The notes below the pieces were generated by a model. The model was given only the letters and a program-made list of their open reading frames with translations. It ran no database searches and was not told where the DNA came from. From the NCBI RefSeq assembly GCF_905397395.1, contig NZ_CAJPVH010000021.1, positions 1 to 64,000 on the forward strand: a DNA stretch of 64,000 nt, written 5' to 3'. Source of the stretch: Cupriavidus campinensis (GTDB lineage: Bacteria > Pseudomonadota > Gammaproteobacteria > Burkholderiales > Burkholderiaceae). The stretch's first letter is position 1. Every line of letters begins with the position of its first letter. The position numbers and the translations under genes are program-made. Below, piece after piece: positions 27,488 through 38,620 of the stretch.

Positions 27488-29002
27488 ATGACGATGACGA
27501 CCACCCCAGACCAGACCCCAGCCGCAGAGCAAACGTTCGAAAGCTTCGGGCTGGATTCGCGCATCCTGCGCGCCTTGACCGAACAGGGCTACACCACGCC
27601 GACGCCGATCCAGGCGCAGGCCATTCCGGTGGTCCTCCTCGGCAAGGACGTGATGGGCGCCGCGCAGACCGGTACCGGCAAGACGGCAGGCTTCGCGCTG
27701 CCGATCATCCAGCGCCTGCTGCCGATGTCGAACGCGAGTGCCTCGCCCGCGCGCCACCCGGTGCGTGCGCTGATGCTGACGCCGACGCGCGAACTGGCCG
27801 ACCAGGTCTACGACAACGTGGCGCGCTACGCCAAGCATACCGACCTGCGCAGCACGGTGGTGTTCGGCGGCGTGGACATGAACCCGCAGACCGATGCGCT
27901 GCGCCGTGGCGTGGAAATCCTCGTCGCCACGCCGGGCCGCCTGCTGGACCACGTGCAGCAGAAGTCGGTGAACCTGTCACAGGTGCAGATGCTGGTGCTG
28001 GACGAAGCCGACCGCATGCTCGACATGGGCTTCCTGCCGGACCTGCAGCGCATCATCAACCTGCTGCCGGCACAGCGCCAGACGCTACTGTTCTCGGCCA
28101 CGTTCTCGCCGGAAATCAAGCGGCTGGCCTCGAGCTACCTGAAGCAGCCGGTGACGATCGAAGTGGCACGCAGCAACTCGACCAACGAGAACGTGCGCCA
28201 GATGGCCTACCGCGTGGAAGACGGCCACAAGCAGGCCGCCGTGGTGCACCTGCTCAAGCAGCGCGCGACGGAAACCGACTCGCGCCAGTGCATCGTGTTC
28301 GTCAACAGCAAGATCGGCTGCTCGCGCCTGGCGCGTCACCTGGAGCGCGAGGGCATCAACGCCGCCGCCATTCACGGCGACAAGACCCAGACCGAGCGCA
28401 TGCAGACGCTGGAAGGCTTCAAGACCGGCACGATCGACGCCCTGGTGGCCACCGACGTGGCTGCCCGTGGCCTGGACATCCCGGCCATGCCGTGCGTGAT
28501 CAACTTCGACCTGCCGTACAGCGCGGAAGACTATGTGCACCGCATCGGCCGTACGGGCCGTGCTGGCGCCAGCGGCGATGCGCTGTCGATCTACGTGCCG
28601 GGCGGCGATGACCGCCTGCTGGCCGATATCGAGAAGCTGATCAAGCGCAGCATTCCGCGCGGGGAGTTGAATGGCTTCGACCCGACCGGCGAGCGCGCGC
28701 GCAGCGAGGAATCGGACCGTCGCCGCCAGCGTGGCGATGTGCGCCGCGCCCGTGACAACGGTGGCGAAGCGGCGGCGGAGGCGGAAGCCGCGCCGGGTCG
28801 TCGTCGTCGCACCGAAAGCGGTGGCCGTCAGGCGTTCCGTCCGTCGGACGATCCGTTCTTCTCGCGCCCCTACGAGCCGTCGAACCATCACGCCAACGCG
28901 CAGCCGGCCGACGAGCAGTTGGCCGCCGCGCTGAGCCGTGGCCGCCCGGCGCCGAAGCGCCCCGTGGCAGCGCTGCTGGGCGGCGCGCCGCGCAAGTCGT
29001 AA
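27488..29002 (+). CDS. rhlE: DEAD-box RNA helicase, RhlE type
   Basis: A 504-residue ATP-dependent RNA helicase. The Q motif is TPTPIQAQAIP, motif I AQTGTGKT, motif Ia PTRELA, motif II DEAD, motif III SAT, and motif VI HRIGRTGR. The C-terminal ~120 residues are a basic, Arg-rich, disordered tail, as in RhlE proteins involved in ribosome assembly and RNA decay. The start is ATG 27488 (an alternative lies at 27494); no strong ribosome site is present. A hairpin CCAACGC/GCGTTGG (27401-27407, 27411-27417) lies in the leader. A UUCG-loop terminator follows. Confidence 0.93.
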   Translation: MTMTTTPDQTPAAEQTFESFGLDSRILRALTEQGYTTPTPIQAQAIPVVLLGKDVMGAAQTGTGKTAGFALPIIQRLLPMSNASASPARHPVRALMLTPTRELADQVYDNVARYAKHTDLRSTVVFGGVDMNPQTDALRRGVEILVATPGRLLDHVQQKSVNLSQVQMLVLDEADRMLDMGFLPDLQRIINLLPAQRQTLLFSATFSPEIKRLASSYLKQPVTIEVARSNSTNENVRQMAYRVEDGHKQAAVVHLLKQRATETDSRQCIVFVNSKIGCSRLARHLEREGINAAAIHGDKTQTERMQTLEGFKTGTIDALVATDVAARGLDIPAMPCVINFDLPYSAEDYVHRIGRTGRAGASGDALSIYVPGGDDRLLADIEKLIKRSIPRGELNGFDPTGERARSEESDRRRQRGDVRRARDNGGEAAAEAEAAPGRRRRTESGGRQAFRPSDDPFFSRPYEPSNHHANAQPADEQLAAALSRGRPAPKRPVAALLGGAPRKS

Positions 29003-29021
29003 CAGACGGCTCGGGCAACAA

Positions 29022-29049
29022 AAAAATGGCACCTTCGGGTGCCATTTTT
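29022..29049. terminator. Bidirectional intrinsic terminator between rhlE and gluQ
   Basis: A 12-base stem, AAAAATGGCACC (29022-29033) with its complement at 29038-29049, closed by a TTCG tetraloop. A and T runs on either side let it work on both strands for these convergent genes. Confidence 0.93.
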
Positions 29050-29072
29050 GTTTGGTCTGGCGGAAAGCCTGG

Positions 29073-29942
29073 TCAGCGCTGCATCGCCGCCCACTGCGCG
29101 GTTGCCGCCGCCAGCCAGGCCGGCACGCTGGTCTCGCCATTGGCGATGCCGAGGTGCGCCCCGGCCATGCGCAGCGTATCCAGCGGGGCGGCCGTGTCGA
29201 TGGCCTGCGCGCCGCTCTGCTTGCTCAGCTTCTCGCCATCGGCGTTCACCACCACGGGCACGTGCAGGTAGGACGGCGTGGGCAGGCCCAGCAGGTGTTG
29301 CAGGTGGATCTGGCGCGGCGTGGAGTCGAGCAGATCGGACCCGCGCACGATATGGGTGATGCCCTGCGCGGCGTCATCCACCACCACGGCGAGCTGATAG
29401 GCCCACAGGCCGTCCGCGCGGCGCAGGACGAAGTCGCCGAGTTCCGTTTCCAGGTCCTGGCACTGGCGGCCCTGCCAGCGGTCGTCGAAGCAGATCGTCG
29501 CGGCCGGGCCGTCCGGCACGCGCACCCGCCACGCGCGCGGCAGCTTGCCGTGCAGGCCGTTGCGGCAAGTGCCGGGGTAGCCGAGCGTCTGGTGGCGTTC
29601 GCGCACGTGGACCAGCGAGTCGGCAATTTCCTTGCGTGAGCAGCCGCAGGGGTAGAGCTGGCCGCTGGCGTCGAGGCGGCGCAGCGCATCGGCGTAGCGG
29701 GACTCGCGGCGGCTCTGCCACTCCGGCGCCTCGTCGGGGCGCAGCCCGAGCCGTTCCAGGGTCTGCAGGATGTCGAAATCGGCGCCTTTCACACAGCGCG
29801 GATAGTCGATGTCCTCGATGCGGACCAGCCAGTCACCGCCATGGGCGCGGGCGTCGAGCCAGCTGGCCAGCGCCGTGACCAGCGAGCCCAGGTGCAACGG
29901 GCCGGTGGGCGAGGGCGCAAAGCGCCCGCGATAGCGGGGCAT
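29073..29942 (-). CDS. gluQ: Glutamyl-Q tRNA(Asp) synthetase
   Basis: GluQRS attaches glutamate to the queuosine base at the wobble position of tRNA-Asp. The 289-residue protein is a GluRS catalytic domain without the anticodon-binding part: [14 protein letters not shown] holds the HIGH-type signature and KLSKQ replaces KMSKS. A zinc-binding CGC...YPGTC segment is present near residues 100-125. The start is ATG 29942, because GAGGG lies 8 bases before it; a TTG six bases earlier is too close to that site. It ends near the rhlE terminator. Confidence 0.94.
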   Translation of the reverse strand: MPRYRGRFAPSPTGPLHLGSLVTALASWLDARAHGGDWLVRIEDIDYPRCVKGADFDILQTLERLGLRPDEAPEWQSRRESRYADALRRLDASGQLYPCGCSRKEIADSLVHVRERHQTLGYPGTCRNGLHGKLPRAWRVRVPDGPAATICFDDRWQGRQCQDLETELGDFVLRRADGLWAYQLAVVVDDAAQGITHIVRGSDLLDSTPRQIHLQHLLGLPTPSYLHVPVVVNADGEKLSKQSGAQAIDTAAPLDTLRMAGAHLGIANGETSVPAWLAAATAQWAAMQR

Positions 29943-29953
29943 CGGCAATTCCC

Positions 29954-30880
29954 TCAGGCCGGCTGGCTGGCTAGCGGCTGCTGCATCAGTGCCTGCGCAA
30001 GGCGGGGGTCTTCAAGCTTGCTGGTCCACCATTGCAGCGCCTTGCCGCGCGAGCTGGTGCGCCATGCCACCTTGAAATTGCCCGGCGCGCGCACTTCCAC
30101 GGTCTCGCGGGCCAGCAGCACGCCGCTCTCGATATGGGGCGCAGCCATCGGGGCCGGCAGCCAGCCGCAGCCCAGGCCACGGATCTGCGCCTCCAGCTTG
30201 TCGCGCATGGTTGGCACCACCAGGACGTCCTGCCCTGCCAGCACGCCGTGCGTACGCGCCGGCAGGTTGCGCGAGGTATCGCCTACCGCCACGATGCGGT
30301 GCTTGGCGATCTGCATCGTCGTCAGCGGCCCTTCCTCGGTGGCCAGCGGATGGTGCGAGGCCACCGCGAACACGAACGGCACCGACCCGAGCGGCCGCAC
30401 CTGGAAACCCTGCGTGCTGGGCGCCTCATAGGCCCCGCCAATGACCAGATCGACCCGATTGCTGACCAGCGCATCCCAGGCGCCGCCTAGCACTTCCTTC
30501 GAAAAGCGCAGCCGCGTGGCGGTGTTCTCGGCATAGAAATCCTGGATCACCGGCAGCAGCGCGCGAAAGTTGACGAGGTCGTCCAGGGCGATGCTGAGGT
30601 TGGCTTCCCAGCCCGTGGCGAGGCGCTTGACGCGCCGCGCGAGGTCATCGGCGGCATGGAGCAGGTGGCGGCCTTCGTCCAGCAGGGCGCGGCCGGCCGG
30701 GGTCAGCTCGGCGCGGTGACGGCGGCGGTCGAACAGCAGGACGTCCAGATCCTCCTCCAGCTTGCGGACCACATAGGTCAGTGCGGAGGGCACCTTGCCC
30801 ATTTCGTGGGCGGCAGCGGCAAAGCTGCCCTTGCGCTCGATGGCGTCCAGGACTTCGAGGGATTCGAGGGAGAGGGGCAT
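29954..30880 (-). CDS. LysR-family transcriptional regulator
   Basis: A 308-residue LysR protein from ATG 30880 ([20 protein letters not shown]). The HTH covers about residues 4-62 ([33 protein letters not shown]), and the co-inducer domain runs from about 90 to 300. It is divergent from the pirin gene, the standard layout for a LysR regulator and its target; LysR-pirin pairs are common in beta-proteobacteria. Its effector cannot be told. gluQ begins 12 bases after its stop, so gluQ may be read from the same transcript. Confidence 0.92.
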   Translation of the reverse strand: MPLSLESLEVLDAIERKGSFAAAAHEMGKVPSALTYVVRKLEEDLDVLLFDRRRHRAELTPAGRALLDEGRHLLHAADDLARRVKRLATGWEANLSIALDDLVNFRALLPVIQDFYAENTATRLRFSKEVLGGAWDALVSNRVDLVIGGAYEAPSTQGFQVRPLGSVPFVFAVASHHPLATEEGPLTTMQIAKHRIVAVGDTSRNLPARTHGVLAGQDVLVVPTMRDKLEAQIRGLGCGWLPAPMAAPHIESGVLLARETVEVRAPGNFKVAWRTSSRGKALQWWTSKLEDPRLAQALMQQPLASQPA

Positions 30881-31035
30881 GTTCAGAAAATCTGAATGAA
30901 TTCTTCTAACCGGGTGCCCGCCAATATACGCCGACTCCCCTAAACTGCCTAGCATCGAAACGCCGCTGACCCAAGCCAGTCCGATAGTGACAGGCGATTT
31001 TGGGAATCTCGGAGGCCACAAGGAGGGCCATCAAA

Positions 31036-31734
31036 ATGATTGAAATCCGTAAGTCAGACGAACGCGGTTATGCGGACCATGGCTGGCTCAAGTCTTATCA
31101 CAGCTTCTCCTTCGCAGATTACTACGACCCGCGCCATGTTCAGTTCGGGCCGCTGCGTGTGATCAATGAGGATCGCGTGGCGCCGGGCATGGGCTTTGGC
31201 ACGCACGGCCACCGGGACATGGAAATCATCAGCTATGTGCTTGATGGTGAACTTGCGCACAAGGACAGCATCGGCAATGGCAGCGTGATCCGTCCGGGCG
31301 ATGTGCAGCGGATGAGCGCCGGTACCGGCGTGCGGCACTCGGAATACAACCATGCCGCGCACGACACCACGCACTTCCTGCAGATCTGGATCATCCCCGC
31401 CCAGAACGGCATCGAGCCGGGCTACGAGGAACGCAATTTCCCGGCCGAGGAAAAGCGCGGCAAGCTGCGCCTCGTCGTCAGCCCGGATGGTGCTGAAGGC
31501 TCGGTGGTGATCCATCAGGACGCGCGGCTCTACGCCGGGTTGTTCGATGGGGACGAGGCCGCCACGCTGGCCATCGCCCCGGGTCGCCGTGCCTATGTAC
31601 ATGTGGCGCGTGGTGCGATCTCGGTCAACGGGCAGGTGCTCGGGGCCGGCGATGCCGCGAAGCTCGAAGCGGTCGAGGCCATCACGCTGGCCCAAGGCAG
31701 TGGGGCCGAAGTGCTGGTCTTCGACCTGCCCTGA
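31036..31734 (+). CDS. Pirin-family protein (YhaK-like bicupin)
   Basis: A 232-residue bicupin from ATG 31036, preceded by AGGAGG (31021-31026). The pirin signature is clear: SFADYYDP, then GTHGHRDMEIISYVLDGEL with two metal-binding His and a Glu, and GVRHSEYNHAAHD. Some pirins such as YhaK/YhhW have quercetinase-like activity or sense redox state; the function here is unknown. It is divergent from the LysR gene and followed by its own terminator, so it is a single-gene unit probably controlled by that regulator. Confidence 0.93.
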   Translation: MIEIRKSDERGYADHGWLKSYHSFSFADYYDPRHVQFGPLRVINEDRVAPGMGFGTHGHRDMEIISYVLDGELAHKDSIGNGSVIRPGDVQRMSAGTGVRHSEYNHAAHDTTHFLQIWIIPAQNGIEPGYEERNFPAEEKRGKLRLVVSPDGAEGSVVIHQDARLYAGLFDGDEAATLAIAPGRRAYVHVARGAISVNGQVLGAGDAAKLEAVEAITLAQGSGAEVLVFDLP

Positions 31735-31758
31735 ACGCGACATTAGTCCGTAGCCATC

Positions 31759-31787
31759 CGCCCGCCGGTGCCCCCGGCGGGCGTTTT
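31759..31787 (+). terminator. Intrinsic terminator after the pirin gene
   Basis: CGCCCGCCGG (31759-31768) pairs with CCGGCGGGCG (31774-31783), followed by four T. Confidence 0.85.
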
Positions 31788-31926
31788 CCATCTGGCCTTT
31801 AACACCTGCTTACAGGTCTTTCCCATTGACGGTGCGGCGTGACGCTATGCTATCGTCTGGCTATACCGCAATGCGACCGGACCGGCACTTCGCCGTCGCG
31901 CCAATGTCCGTCGCCACCGTCACGCG

Positions 31927-32907
31927 ATGACCTTTGTTTCCATTCTTCTGGCGCTGATCGCCGAACAGTTCCGAGCCTTGGGCCGGAATAACCCCATTTA
32001 CGACATCGTGCGCGTATTGGGCGAGCGGGCCGAACACGCCTTCGACACGGGCCGCCCACGCGACGCCGCGCTGGCCTGGCTGACCGTGGTGCTGCCGCTC
32101 ACGGTAGCCGCCGTGCTGGTTCACTACCTGCTGGCGTCGATCAGCGTGGCGCTGACGCTGGCCTGGAACGTCCTGCTGCTGTATCTGACCCTGGGCTTCC
32201 GCCAGTTCAGCCATTTCTTCACCGATATCCACGAGGCGCTGAACCGCGACGACCCGCACACCGCGCGCACGCTGCTGCACGAGTGGACCGGGCTGGATAC
32301 CGTCGACATGCCGGTCAGCGAGATCGTGCGTCACACGCTGGAGGCGGCCATCATCGCTGTCCATCGTCATGTATTTGGGGTGTTCTTCTGGTTCCTGGTG
32401 CCGATTGGCCCGGGCGGCGTCGTGCTGTACCGCACCGCCGAGTTCCTGAGCCGGCAGTGGAACCTGCCGTCGAACGAGCGCAGCCCGGCACTGGGGCGCT
32501 TTGCCTCGCAGGCGTTCTATGTGCTGGACTGGGTGCCTTCGCGCCTGACGGCGATCGGGTTTGCCATCGTCGGCAATTTCGAGGATGCCGTGTACGCGTG
32601 GCGCAACCACGCGCGCAAATGGAATGATGCGATCAACGGCATCCTGCTCGCCAGCGGCGGCGGGGCGCTTGGCGTGCGGCTTGGCGCGCCGCTGGCCGAG
32701 GACGACTCCAGCGTGATGCTGCGCACGAGCCTGGCTGGCGTGGACTACGCGCCGGGCATGGAAGACACCGCCGAGCCGGTGCCGCCCGAGTACGGCGCCG
32801 ACCCCGGCGTGCGCACGCTGCAGTCGGCGGTGGGACTGGTCTGGCGCGCGGTCATCCTGTGGATGCTGCTGCTGGCGATGGTGTCGCTGGCGCTCTGGGT
32901 GGGCTGA
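31927..32907 (+). CDS. CobD/CbiB-like membrane protein
   Basis: A 326-residue integral membrane protein of the CobD/CbiB-AmpE superfamily, with about four membrane segments (around residues 48-90, 145-170, 305-325). CobD/CbiB makes adenosylcobinamide from cobyrate and aminopropanol, but this relative is far from any cobalamin gene and lies alone, and such isolated homologues are common in Burkholderiaceae with unknown role. The start ATG 31927 opens MTFVSILLALIAEQFRAL, which is conserved in the group. It is followed by a strong terminator. Confidence 0.82.
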   Translation: MTFVSILLALIAEQFRALGRNNPIYDIVRVLGERAEHAFDTGRPRDAALAWLTVVLPLTVAAVLVHYLLASISVALTLAWNVLLLYLTLGFRQFSHFFTDIHEALNRDDPHTARTLLHEWTGLDTVDMPVSEIVRHTLEAAIIAVHRHVFGVFFWFLVPIGPGGVVLYRTAEFLSRQWNLPSNERSPALGRFASQAFYVLDWVPSRLTAIGFAIVGNFEDAVYAWRNHARKWNDAINGILLASGGGALGVRLGAPLAEDDSSVMLRTSLAGVDYAPGMEDTAEPVPPEYGADPGVRTLQSAVGLVWRAVILWMLLLAMVSLALWVG

Positions 32908-32928
32908 CCCCGCCGGCTTCCCCCAACA

Positions 32929-32957
32929 AAAAACGCCACGACCGTGGCGTTTTTTTA
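32929..32957. terminator. Bidirectional intrinsic terminator
   Basis: CGCCACG (32934-32940) pairs with CGTGGCG (32943-32949), flanked by A and T runs. It separates the convergent CobD-like and DUF2007 genes. Confidence 0.88.
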
Positions 32958-32967
32958 TTCCCCTTGC

Positions 32968-33273
32968 TCAATCCCGATGGGCCCCGCAGCGCCAGCACGA
33001 TGCGAACTGCGCCTCGTGCCATTCCGCGCAGCCCGCGCATTGCCAGCGTGGCCCCGGCGGCGGGTTGGCGGCGGCGTTGAGCACCGCCCAGGCGTCGGCT
33101 TCGGCCGCATCGTCGAGAATCCACACCTGCGGCGCGCTCTCCTGGAACGGGATGTCCCCGGCCGCACCGCCCAGCCATGTGTTGCGGACCTCGGCGCGAA
33201 TGCCCGCCGCCCGCAGCACGTTCTCGCAGTGCGCGGCATGAACCAGCGATGTGGACCGCAATAGCAGCTTCAT
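32968..33273 (-). CDS. DUF2007 protein with C-terminal zinc ribbon
   Basis: A 101-residue protein. The N-terminal part (MKLLLRSTSLVHAAHCENVLRAAGI, then QVWILDDAAEADA) matches the DUF2007 fold, a small ferredoxin-like domain tentatively linked to signalling. The C-terminus has two CxxC knuckles, CAGC and CWRC, forming a zinc ribbon. It begins 23 bases after rsgA on the same strand and is the last gene of the protease-rsgA unit. The function is unknown. Confidence 0.88.
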   Translation of the reverse strand: MKLLLRSTSLVHAAHCENVLRAAGIRAEVRNTWLGGAAGDIPFQESAPQVWILDDAAEADAWAVLNAAANPPPGPRWQCAGCAEWHEAQFASCWRCGAHRD

Positions 33274-33296
33274 CAGGCTATTCCACTATTCCACGG

Positions 33297-34262
33297 TTAC
33301 CACGGCTTCTGCTGCCGGGACTCGTGCAGCAGCTGCGTGTAGAGCTGATGGCGGCGCTCGGAGATCTCACCGCCGTCGATGGCCGACAGCACGCCGCAGC
33401 CGGGCTCGTTGATGTGATGGCAGTTATAGAACCGGCATTCGGTCAGCTTGGGCCGGAACTCGCGGAACGCGCGCTCCAGCATGCCTTCGCTGAGGTGGTG
33501 GAGGCCGAATTCCTGGAAGCCCGGGGAGTCGATCAGGTAGCCGGGGCGGCCCTCGACCGTGCCCCAGTCCGCCGGCAGGTGATAGAGCCGGGTGAACGTG
33601 GTGGTGTGCTTGCCGGAATCGAGCTTGGCCGAGATTTCGCGCGTCTGCGCCTCCACGCCCGGGATCAGCAGGTTCAGCAGCGACGATTTGCCCATGCCAG
33701 ACTGGCCGATCAGGATGCTCGACACCCCGGCTGTGCGCGGCTGGAGTGCGGCCAACGCCTCTTCCGGGCGACCGTGGACGGATAGCTCCAGCGTGTCGTA
33801 GCCCAGGTCCTGATAGAGCTTCAGGCGACGCCGCGCATCGTCGAGCCGCGCGGTCAGGTCGGTCTTGTTCAGGATGACGAGGGGACGAATCTCCAGCGCC
33901 TCCGCCGACACCAGCGCGCGGCCAAGCAGATCCTCGGAAAAGCTCGGCTCCGTGGCCAGCACGATGACCACCTGGTCGATATTGGCGGCCAGCAGCTTGG
34001 ATTTGAACTGGTCCGAGCGATGCAGCAGGTTCTTGCGCGGCGAGACGGCGGTGATCACGCACTGGTCCGCCGCCGCCATGTCCACGGCCACGTGGTCGCC
34101 CACGGCGCAATCGCTCTTCTTGCCGCGCGGGAAGGCATGGAGCCGCGATCCGTCGCCCAGCTCCACCACATAGTGGCGGCCATGGGCGGCGATGATCAGT
34201 GCGGTCTGGGAGGCTTCGCCGGTGCCCTTGCCGGCGTTGTGATGGCGCGCGTGACGGTTCAT
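33297..34262 (-). CDS. rsgA: Ribosome small subunit-dependent GTPase A
   Basis: RsgA is a circularly permuted GTPase that checks late 30S assembly. The 321-residue protein shows an N-terminal OB fold, then the permuted motif order NKTD (G4), [12 protein letters not shown] (G1), DSPGF (G3), and a C-terminal zinc site [16 protein letters not shown]. The length and motifs are normal. Its ATG overlaps the stop of the upstream protease gene by four bases (ATGA), so the two are translationally coupled. Confidence 0.96.
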   Translation of the reverse strand: MNRHARHHNAGKGTGEASQTALIIAAHGRHYVVELGDGSRLHAFPRGKKSDCAVGDHVAVDMAAADQCVITAVSPRKNLLHRSDQFKSKLLAANIDQVVIVLATEPSFSEDLLGRALVSAEALEIRPLVILNKTDLTARLDDARRRLKLYQDLGYDTLELSVHGRPEEALAALQPRTAGVSSILIGQSGMGKSSLLNLLIPGVEAQTREISAKLDSGKHTTTFTRLYHLPADWGTVEGRPGYLIDSPGFQEFGLHHLSEGMLERAFREFRPKLTECRFYNCHHINEPGCGVLSAIDGGEISERRHQLYTQLLHESRQQKPW

Positions 34263-35521
34263 GCGTGCGCCAGCAGGCGGTCGATCCGCTGCGCCGCGGG
34301 CGGGTGCGAATAGTAGAACGCGCTATAGATGGGGTCGGGCGTCAGCGTGGATGCGTTGTCCTTGTACAGCTTGACCAGCGCGGAGACCAGGTGGCCGGCA
34401 TCGGTCTGATGGGCGGCGAACTCGTCAGCCTCGAACTCGTGCTTGCGCGACGACTGGCTGGCCAGCGGCCCCAGCACGAAGGTGAACACTGGCAGCGTCA
34501 GGAAGAACAGCACCAGCGCCAGGGCGTGGTTGCTGGTGCCGAAGTTCGGCAGCACGCCCAGCCCCGTGTAGAACCACGCCCGTGTGGACAGCCAGCCCAG
34601 CAGCGCCAGGAACACCAGCGAGAGCGCAAAGGTGACCGCGATCATCTTGGCCACGTGGCGGCGCTTGAAGTGCCCCAGCTCGTGCGCCAGCACGGCTTCC
34701 ACTTCCTCGCCGTCCAGGCGGGAGAGCAGCGTGTCGAAGAAGACGATGCGCTTGGCCGCACCGAAGCCGGTGAAGTAGGCGTTGCCGTGCGCGCTGCGCT
34801 TGCTGCCATCCATCACGAACAGGCCCTTGCTGGCGAAGCCGCACTTGCGCAGCAGCGCCTCGATGCGCTGGCGCAGGCCCTCGTCGGCCAGCGGTTCGAA
34901 CTTGTTGAAGAGCGGGGCGATGAAGGTGGGCACGATCACCTGGAGCAGCAGGCTGAAGGCCATCCACAGCAGCCAGGTCCAGACCCACCAGTAGGTGCCG
35001 GCGCGCTCCATCAGCCACAGCACGGCCAGCAGCAGCGGCAGGCCCAGCACGCAGGCAACCAGCGTCATCTTGGCGAGGTCGAGCAGCCACAGGCCGAAGG
35101 TCATCTTGTTGAAGCCGAAGCGCTGCTCGATGCCGAACTGGCCATATAGCGAAAACGGCAGGTCCACCAGGCCGCCGATCAGCGCCACGCTGGCAATCAG
35201 CGCCACGCCGTACAGGTAGCCGCCGCCGTCGAACACGCCGAGCCAGAAGTGATTCAGCGCATGCAGCCCGCCCAGCATGGTGAAGCCGATCAGCACGGCG
35301 GCGCCGGCCAGCACCTCAAGCATCGACAGGCGCGTGCGGGCGATGGTGTAGTCAGCGGCCTTCTGGTGGGCGGAGAGCGTGATGGTGTCGGCGAAGCGGG
35401 CCGGCACGGCGCCGCGATGGCGGCCCACATGGCGCACCTGGCGCGCGGCCAGCCAGAGCTTGGTCAGCACCATGACGACCAGCGCGGCCAGGAAAATCAA
35501 CGTGAACATCGGCAAGGCCAT
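34259..35521 (-). CDS. M48-family membrane metalloprotease (Ste24/CAAX type)
   Basis: A 420-residue membrane protease. The zinc motif HELGH sits in [14 protein letters not shown], and the third ligand is the Glu in EFEADEFAA. About seven membrane segments and the loop [14 protein letters not shown] follow the Ste24/CAAX prenyl protease 1 pattern. Bacteria do not prenylate proteins in the eukaryotic way, so the role is probably membrane-protein quality control, as for HtpX. The start ATG 35521 opens directly into the first membrane segment. It is coupled to rsgA and divergent from orn. Confidence 0.93.
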   Translation of the reverse strand: MALPMFTLIFLAALVVMVLTKLWLAARQVRHVGRHRGAVPARFADTITLSAHQKAADYTIARTRLSMLEVLAGAAVLIGFTMLGGLHALNHFWLGVFDGGGYLYGVALIASVALIGGLVDLPFSLYGQFGIEQRFGFNKMTFGLWLLDLAKMTLVACVLGLPLLLAVLWLMERAGTYWWVWTWLLWMAFSLLLQVIVPTFIAPLFNKFEPLADEGLRQRIEALLRKCGFASKGLFVMDGSKRSAHGNAYFTGFGAAKRIVFFDTLLSRLDGEEVEAVLAHELGHFKRRHVAKMIAVTFALSLVFLALLGWLSTRAWFYTGLGVLPNFGTSNHALALVLFFLTLPVFTFVLGPLASQSSRKHEFEADEFAAHQTDAGHLVSALVKLYKDNASTLTPDPIYSAFYYSHPPAAQRIDRLLAHA

Positions 35522-35676
35522 AGTAGTTTCGCGAAAGTCGCTCGGTGAGACTGCCGACCGGCGGCGAGGGTGCGCAACCGGGCAATTGTGGCGGATATGC
35601 GAGAATTATAAATTGTTCGCGCCGGGCGCCTGTCCGGCCGGTTTTCTTCCTGTCCCCAATATCGAGCCGTACCCAG

Positions 35677-36321
35677 ATGACAAGCCCAGCCGCCACCTCC
35701 GTCAAAAGTGAAAACAACCTCATCTGGTTGGATATGGAAATGACCGGCCTGCAGCCGGATTCCGACCGGATTATCGAGGTTGCCGTGGTGGTGACCGACT
35801 CCGAACTCAATATCCTGGCCGAAGGCCCGGTGCTGGTGATCCATCAGGCCGACGCCGTGCTCGACGGCATGGACAACTGGAACAAGGGCACGCACGGCCG
35901 CTCGGGCCTGATCGACAAGGTCAAGGCGTCCACGCTCACCGAGGCCCAGGCCGAAGCCGAGTTGCTGGCCTTCCTGAAGCGCTGGGTGCCGGCTGGCAAG
36001 TCGCCGATGTGCGGCAATTCGATCTGCCAGGACCGTCGCTTCATGGCCCGCTACATGCCGAAGCTGGAATCGTTCTTCCACTACCGGAACCTCGATGTCT
36101 CCACGCTGAAGGAACTCTGCAAGCGCTGGGAGCCGGCCATCCACAAGGGTTTTGCCAAGCGCCAGCTGCACACGGCGCTGGCCGATATCCTCGAGTCGGT
36201 GGAGGAGCTGCGCTACTACCGCACGCACTTTATCAAGGCGTCCACGCCGGCCCCCACGGACACCCCGGCGACGCCCGCTGCTCCGGCGGCCCCTGCCGCC
36301 CCTGCCGCCCCTGCCGCCTAA
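35677..36321 (+). CDS. orn: Oligoribonuclease
   Basis: Orn degrades the final short RNA and pGpG fragments and is usually essential in this group. The DEDDh exonuclease starts with [16 protein letters not shown] (D19, E21) and includes [11 protein letters not shown] and the C-terminal HTALADI. The start ATG 35677 ([10 protein letters not shown]) is preferred over the longer open frame. The 214 residues exceed the usual ~180 because of a C-terminal Ala/Pro tail built from repeated 9-base units coding for PAA (36284-36318), which could vary in copy number. Confidence 0.95.
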   Translation: MTSPAATSVKSENNLIWLDMEMTGLQPDSDRIIEVAVVVTDSELNILAEGPVLVIHQADAVLDGMDNWNKGTHGRSGLIDKVKASTLTEAQAEAELLAFLKRWVPAGKSPMCGNSICQDRRFMARYMPKLESFFHYRNLDVSTLKELCKRWEPAIHKGFAKRQLHTALADILESVEELRYYRTHFIKASTPAPTDTPATPAAPAAPAAPAAPAA

Positions 36322-36399
36322 GGCAAAACAAGAACCCAGCGGGCCGGTCCGTCCTTCCGCCTGGCGGGAGGGGCCCCCGGCCACGCCGCCCCCTCCGCC

Positions 36400-37281
36400 A
36401 TGTTCACCCGTATCGTTTCGATCATCACGCCGGTCATCCTGATCATCCTGGTCGGATGGCTCTACGGCCGGCGCGCCCACCCCGACATGACCGGCATCAA
36501 CCGCGCCACGCTCGACGTGATCGCGCCGCTGCTGGTGGTCTCGGCCTTCGTCAGCAAGGATTTCGTGCTGGCGGACCAGTTGTCGCTGCTCGGTTGCGCG
36601 GTGGCGGTGGTGATCGGCTCCGGCATCCTGGCGTGGATCGTGGCCCGGCTGATCAAGGCCGATCCGCGTACCTTCGTGCCGCCGATGATGTTCAACAATA
36701 GCGGCAACATGGGTTTGCCGCTGTCGGTCTTTGCGTTTGGCCCGGCCGGGCTGGCGCCGGCGGTGGCGCTGTTCGCGGCGTCGAACCTGATGCACTTCAC
36801 GCTGGGGCTCAAGATCGTCAACCGGCATGCCTCGCTGACGCAGATCGCCCGTAACCCGATGGTGCTGGCGACCGTGGCCGGGGTGGCGCTGTCGCTGGCG
36901 CGGCCGTGGTTCACGCTGCCGGAGCCGGTCTTCGAGTCGATCAAGCTGCTGGGCGATGCCACCGTGCCGCTGATGCTGTTCGCGCTCGGCGTGCGGATGA
37001 AGGACGTCAGCCTGCGGAACTGGGGGATGGGCTTGCTCGGCGCGGCGGTATGCCCGCTGGCGGGCATTGCGGTGGCGCTGCCGCTGGCGCTGTGGGTGCC
37101 GCTGACGGACCTCCAGCGCGGGCTGCTGTTTGTCTTCGCGGCCCTGCCGCCAGCGGTGCTCAATTTCCTGGTGGCCGACCATTTCCGGCAGGAGCCGGAT
37201 CAGGTGGCCTCCATCGTGCTGCTGGGCAACATCGCGGCCGTGGTGTTCGTGCCCATCGGGCTCTACCTCGGCCTGAAGTAG
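36400..37281 (+). CDS. AEC-family (auxin efflux carrier-like) transporter
   Basis: A 293-residue membrane protein with about ten segments in two halves. The conserved NNSGNMGLPLSVF in the discontinuous helix region of the first half and the APVL-like turn PPAVLNFLVADHF in the second identify the AEC family. Bacterial members export or import organic acids; the substrate here is unknown. It lies 78 bases after orn on the same strand and may be read with it. No terminator is visible between its stop and the convergent mog gene. Confidence 0.9.
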   Translation: MFTRIVSIITPVILIILVGWLYGRRAHPDMTGINRATLDVIAPLLVVSAFVSKDFVLADQLSLLGCAVAVVIGSGILAWIVARLIKADPRTFVPPMMFNNSGNMGLPLSVFAFGPAGLAPAVALFAASNLMHFTLGLKIVNRHASLTQIARNPMVLATVAGVALSLARPWFTLPEPVFESIKLLGDATVPLMLFALGVRMKDVSLRNWGMGLLGAAVCPLAGIAVALPLALWVPLTDLQRGLLFVFAALPPAVLNFLVADHFRQEPDQVASIVLLGNIAAVVFVPIGLYLGLK

Positions 37282-37301
37282 CCCTCCCTCTATATATCTA
37301 G

Positions 37302-37945
<644 letters not shown>

Positions 37946-37949
<4 letters not shown>

Positions 37950-38572
37950 GCCTCGGGCTCCTGTGCGGGCGGGGTGGTGGCGTCGGCTGCGGCGCCCGTG
38001 GCGGCATCCTTGTCTTCCAGCGCGGTCTTCACGGCCTGGAACAGCTCGCGGAAGTACTTGGGCGGCTTGCCCATTTCGCGTTCCTTGCGGGCATTGCGGA
38101 TGATGTTGCGCACGGCCTGCACGTCCACGCTGGGGTGCTCGCCAAGGAACTTGGTCAGCATCGCGTCGTCGGCCAGCAGCAGCTCGCGCCAGCGTTCGAT
38201 CAGGTGCAGCCGGGCCGTCTCGGCCTTGCTGGTGCCCTTGAAGCCTTCCAGCGCGGCGCGGATGGCGTCGACTTCGTCGTCGTCCAGCCCGCGCATGACC
38301 TTGCCGACGAACTGCATCTGGCGGCGCTTGCCTTCGTGGCTGTTGATCTTGCGCGCGGCGTGGATGGCATCGGCCAGCGACTCGGGCATCGGCACGCGCG
38401 CCAGGCGGTCCTTGGCCAGGGCTTCGAGCTCGACGCCCAGGTCTTGCAGCGCGGTCATGTCGCGCTTGCGCTGCGACTTGCTCTTGGGCAGGTCGTCGTC
38501 CGGCTCGGGGGCAAAGCCGCCGGGGAAACGGGAATTGGAGGGGCTACGGGTATTTCGCGTCATAGCCGGCAT
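37946..38572 (-). CDS. darP: Dual-action ribosomal maturation protein DarP (YjgA)
   Basis: A 208-residue highly charged helical protein. The family core [19 protein letters not shown], then [23 protein letters not shown] and the C-terminal [19 protein letters not shown] identify DUF615/DarP, which assists late 50S assembly. An Ala/Thr/Pro tail follows. It is divergent from pmbA, with only 48 bases between the starts, so the promoters overlap; PmbA and DarP (YjgA) are neighbours in many proteobacteria. Confidence 0.94.
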
Positions 38573-38579
38573 TTTATCT

Positions 38580-38588
38580 TGCTATGAT
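38580..38588 (+). promoter_or_regulatory. Extended -10 promoter for pmbA
   Basis: TGCTATGAT (TG at 38580-38581, hexamer TATGAT 38583-38588) matches an extended -10. Transcription would start near 38595, leaving a leader of about 26 bases before the ATG at 38621 and arguing against the upstream TTG at 38603. Confidence 0.55.
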
Positions 38589-38620
38589 TCCCGTTTGGAC
38601 TTTTGATCACGCTTGCCCAC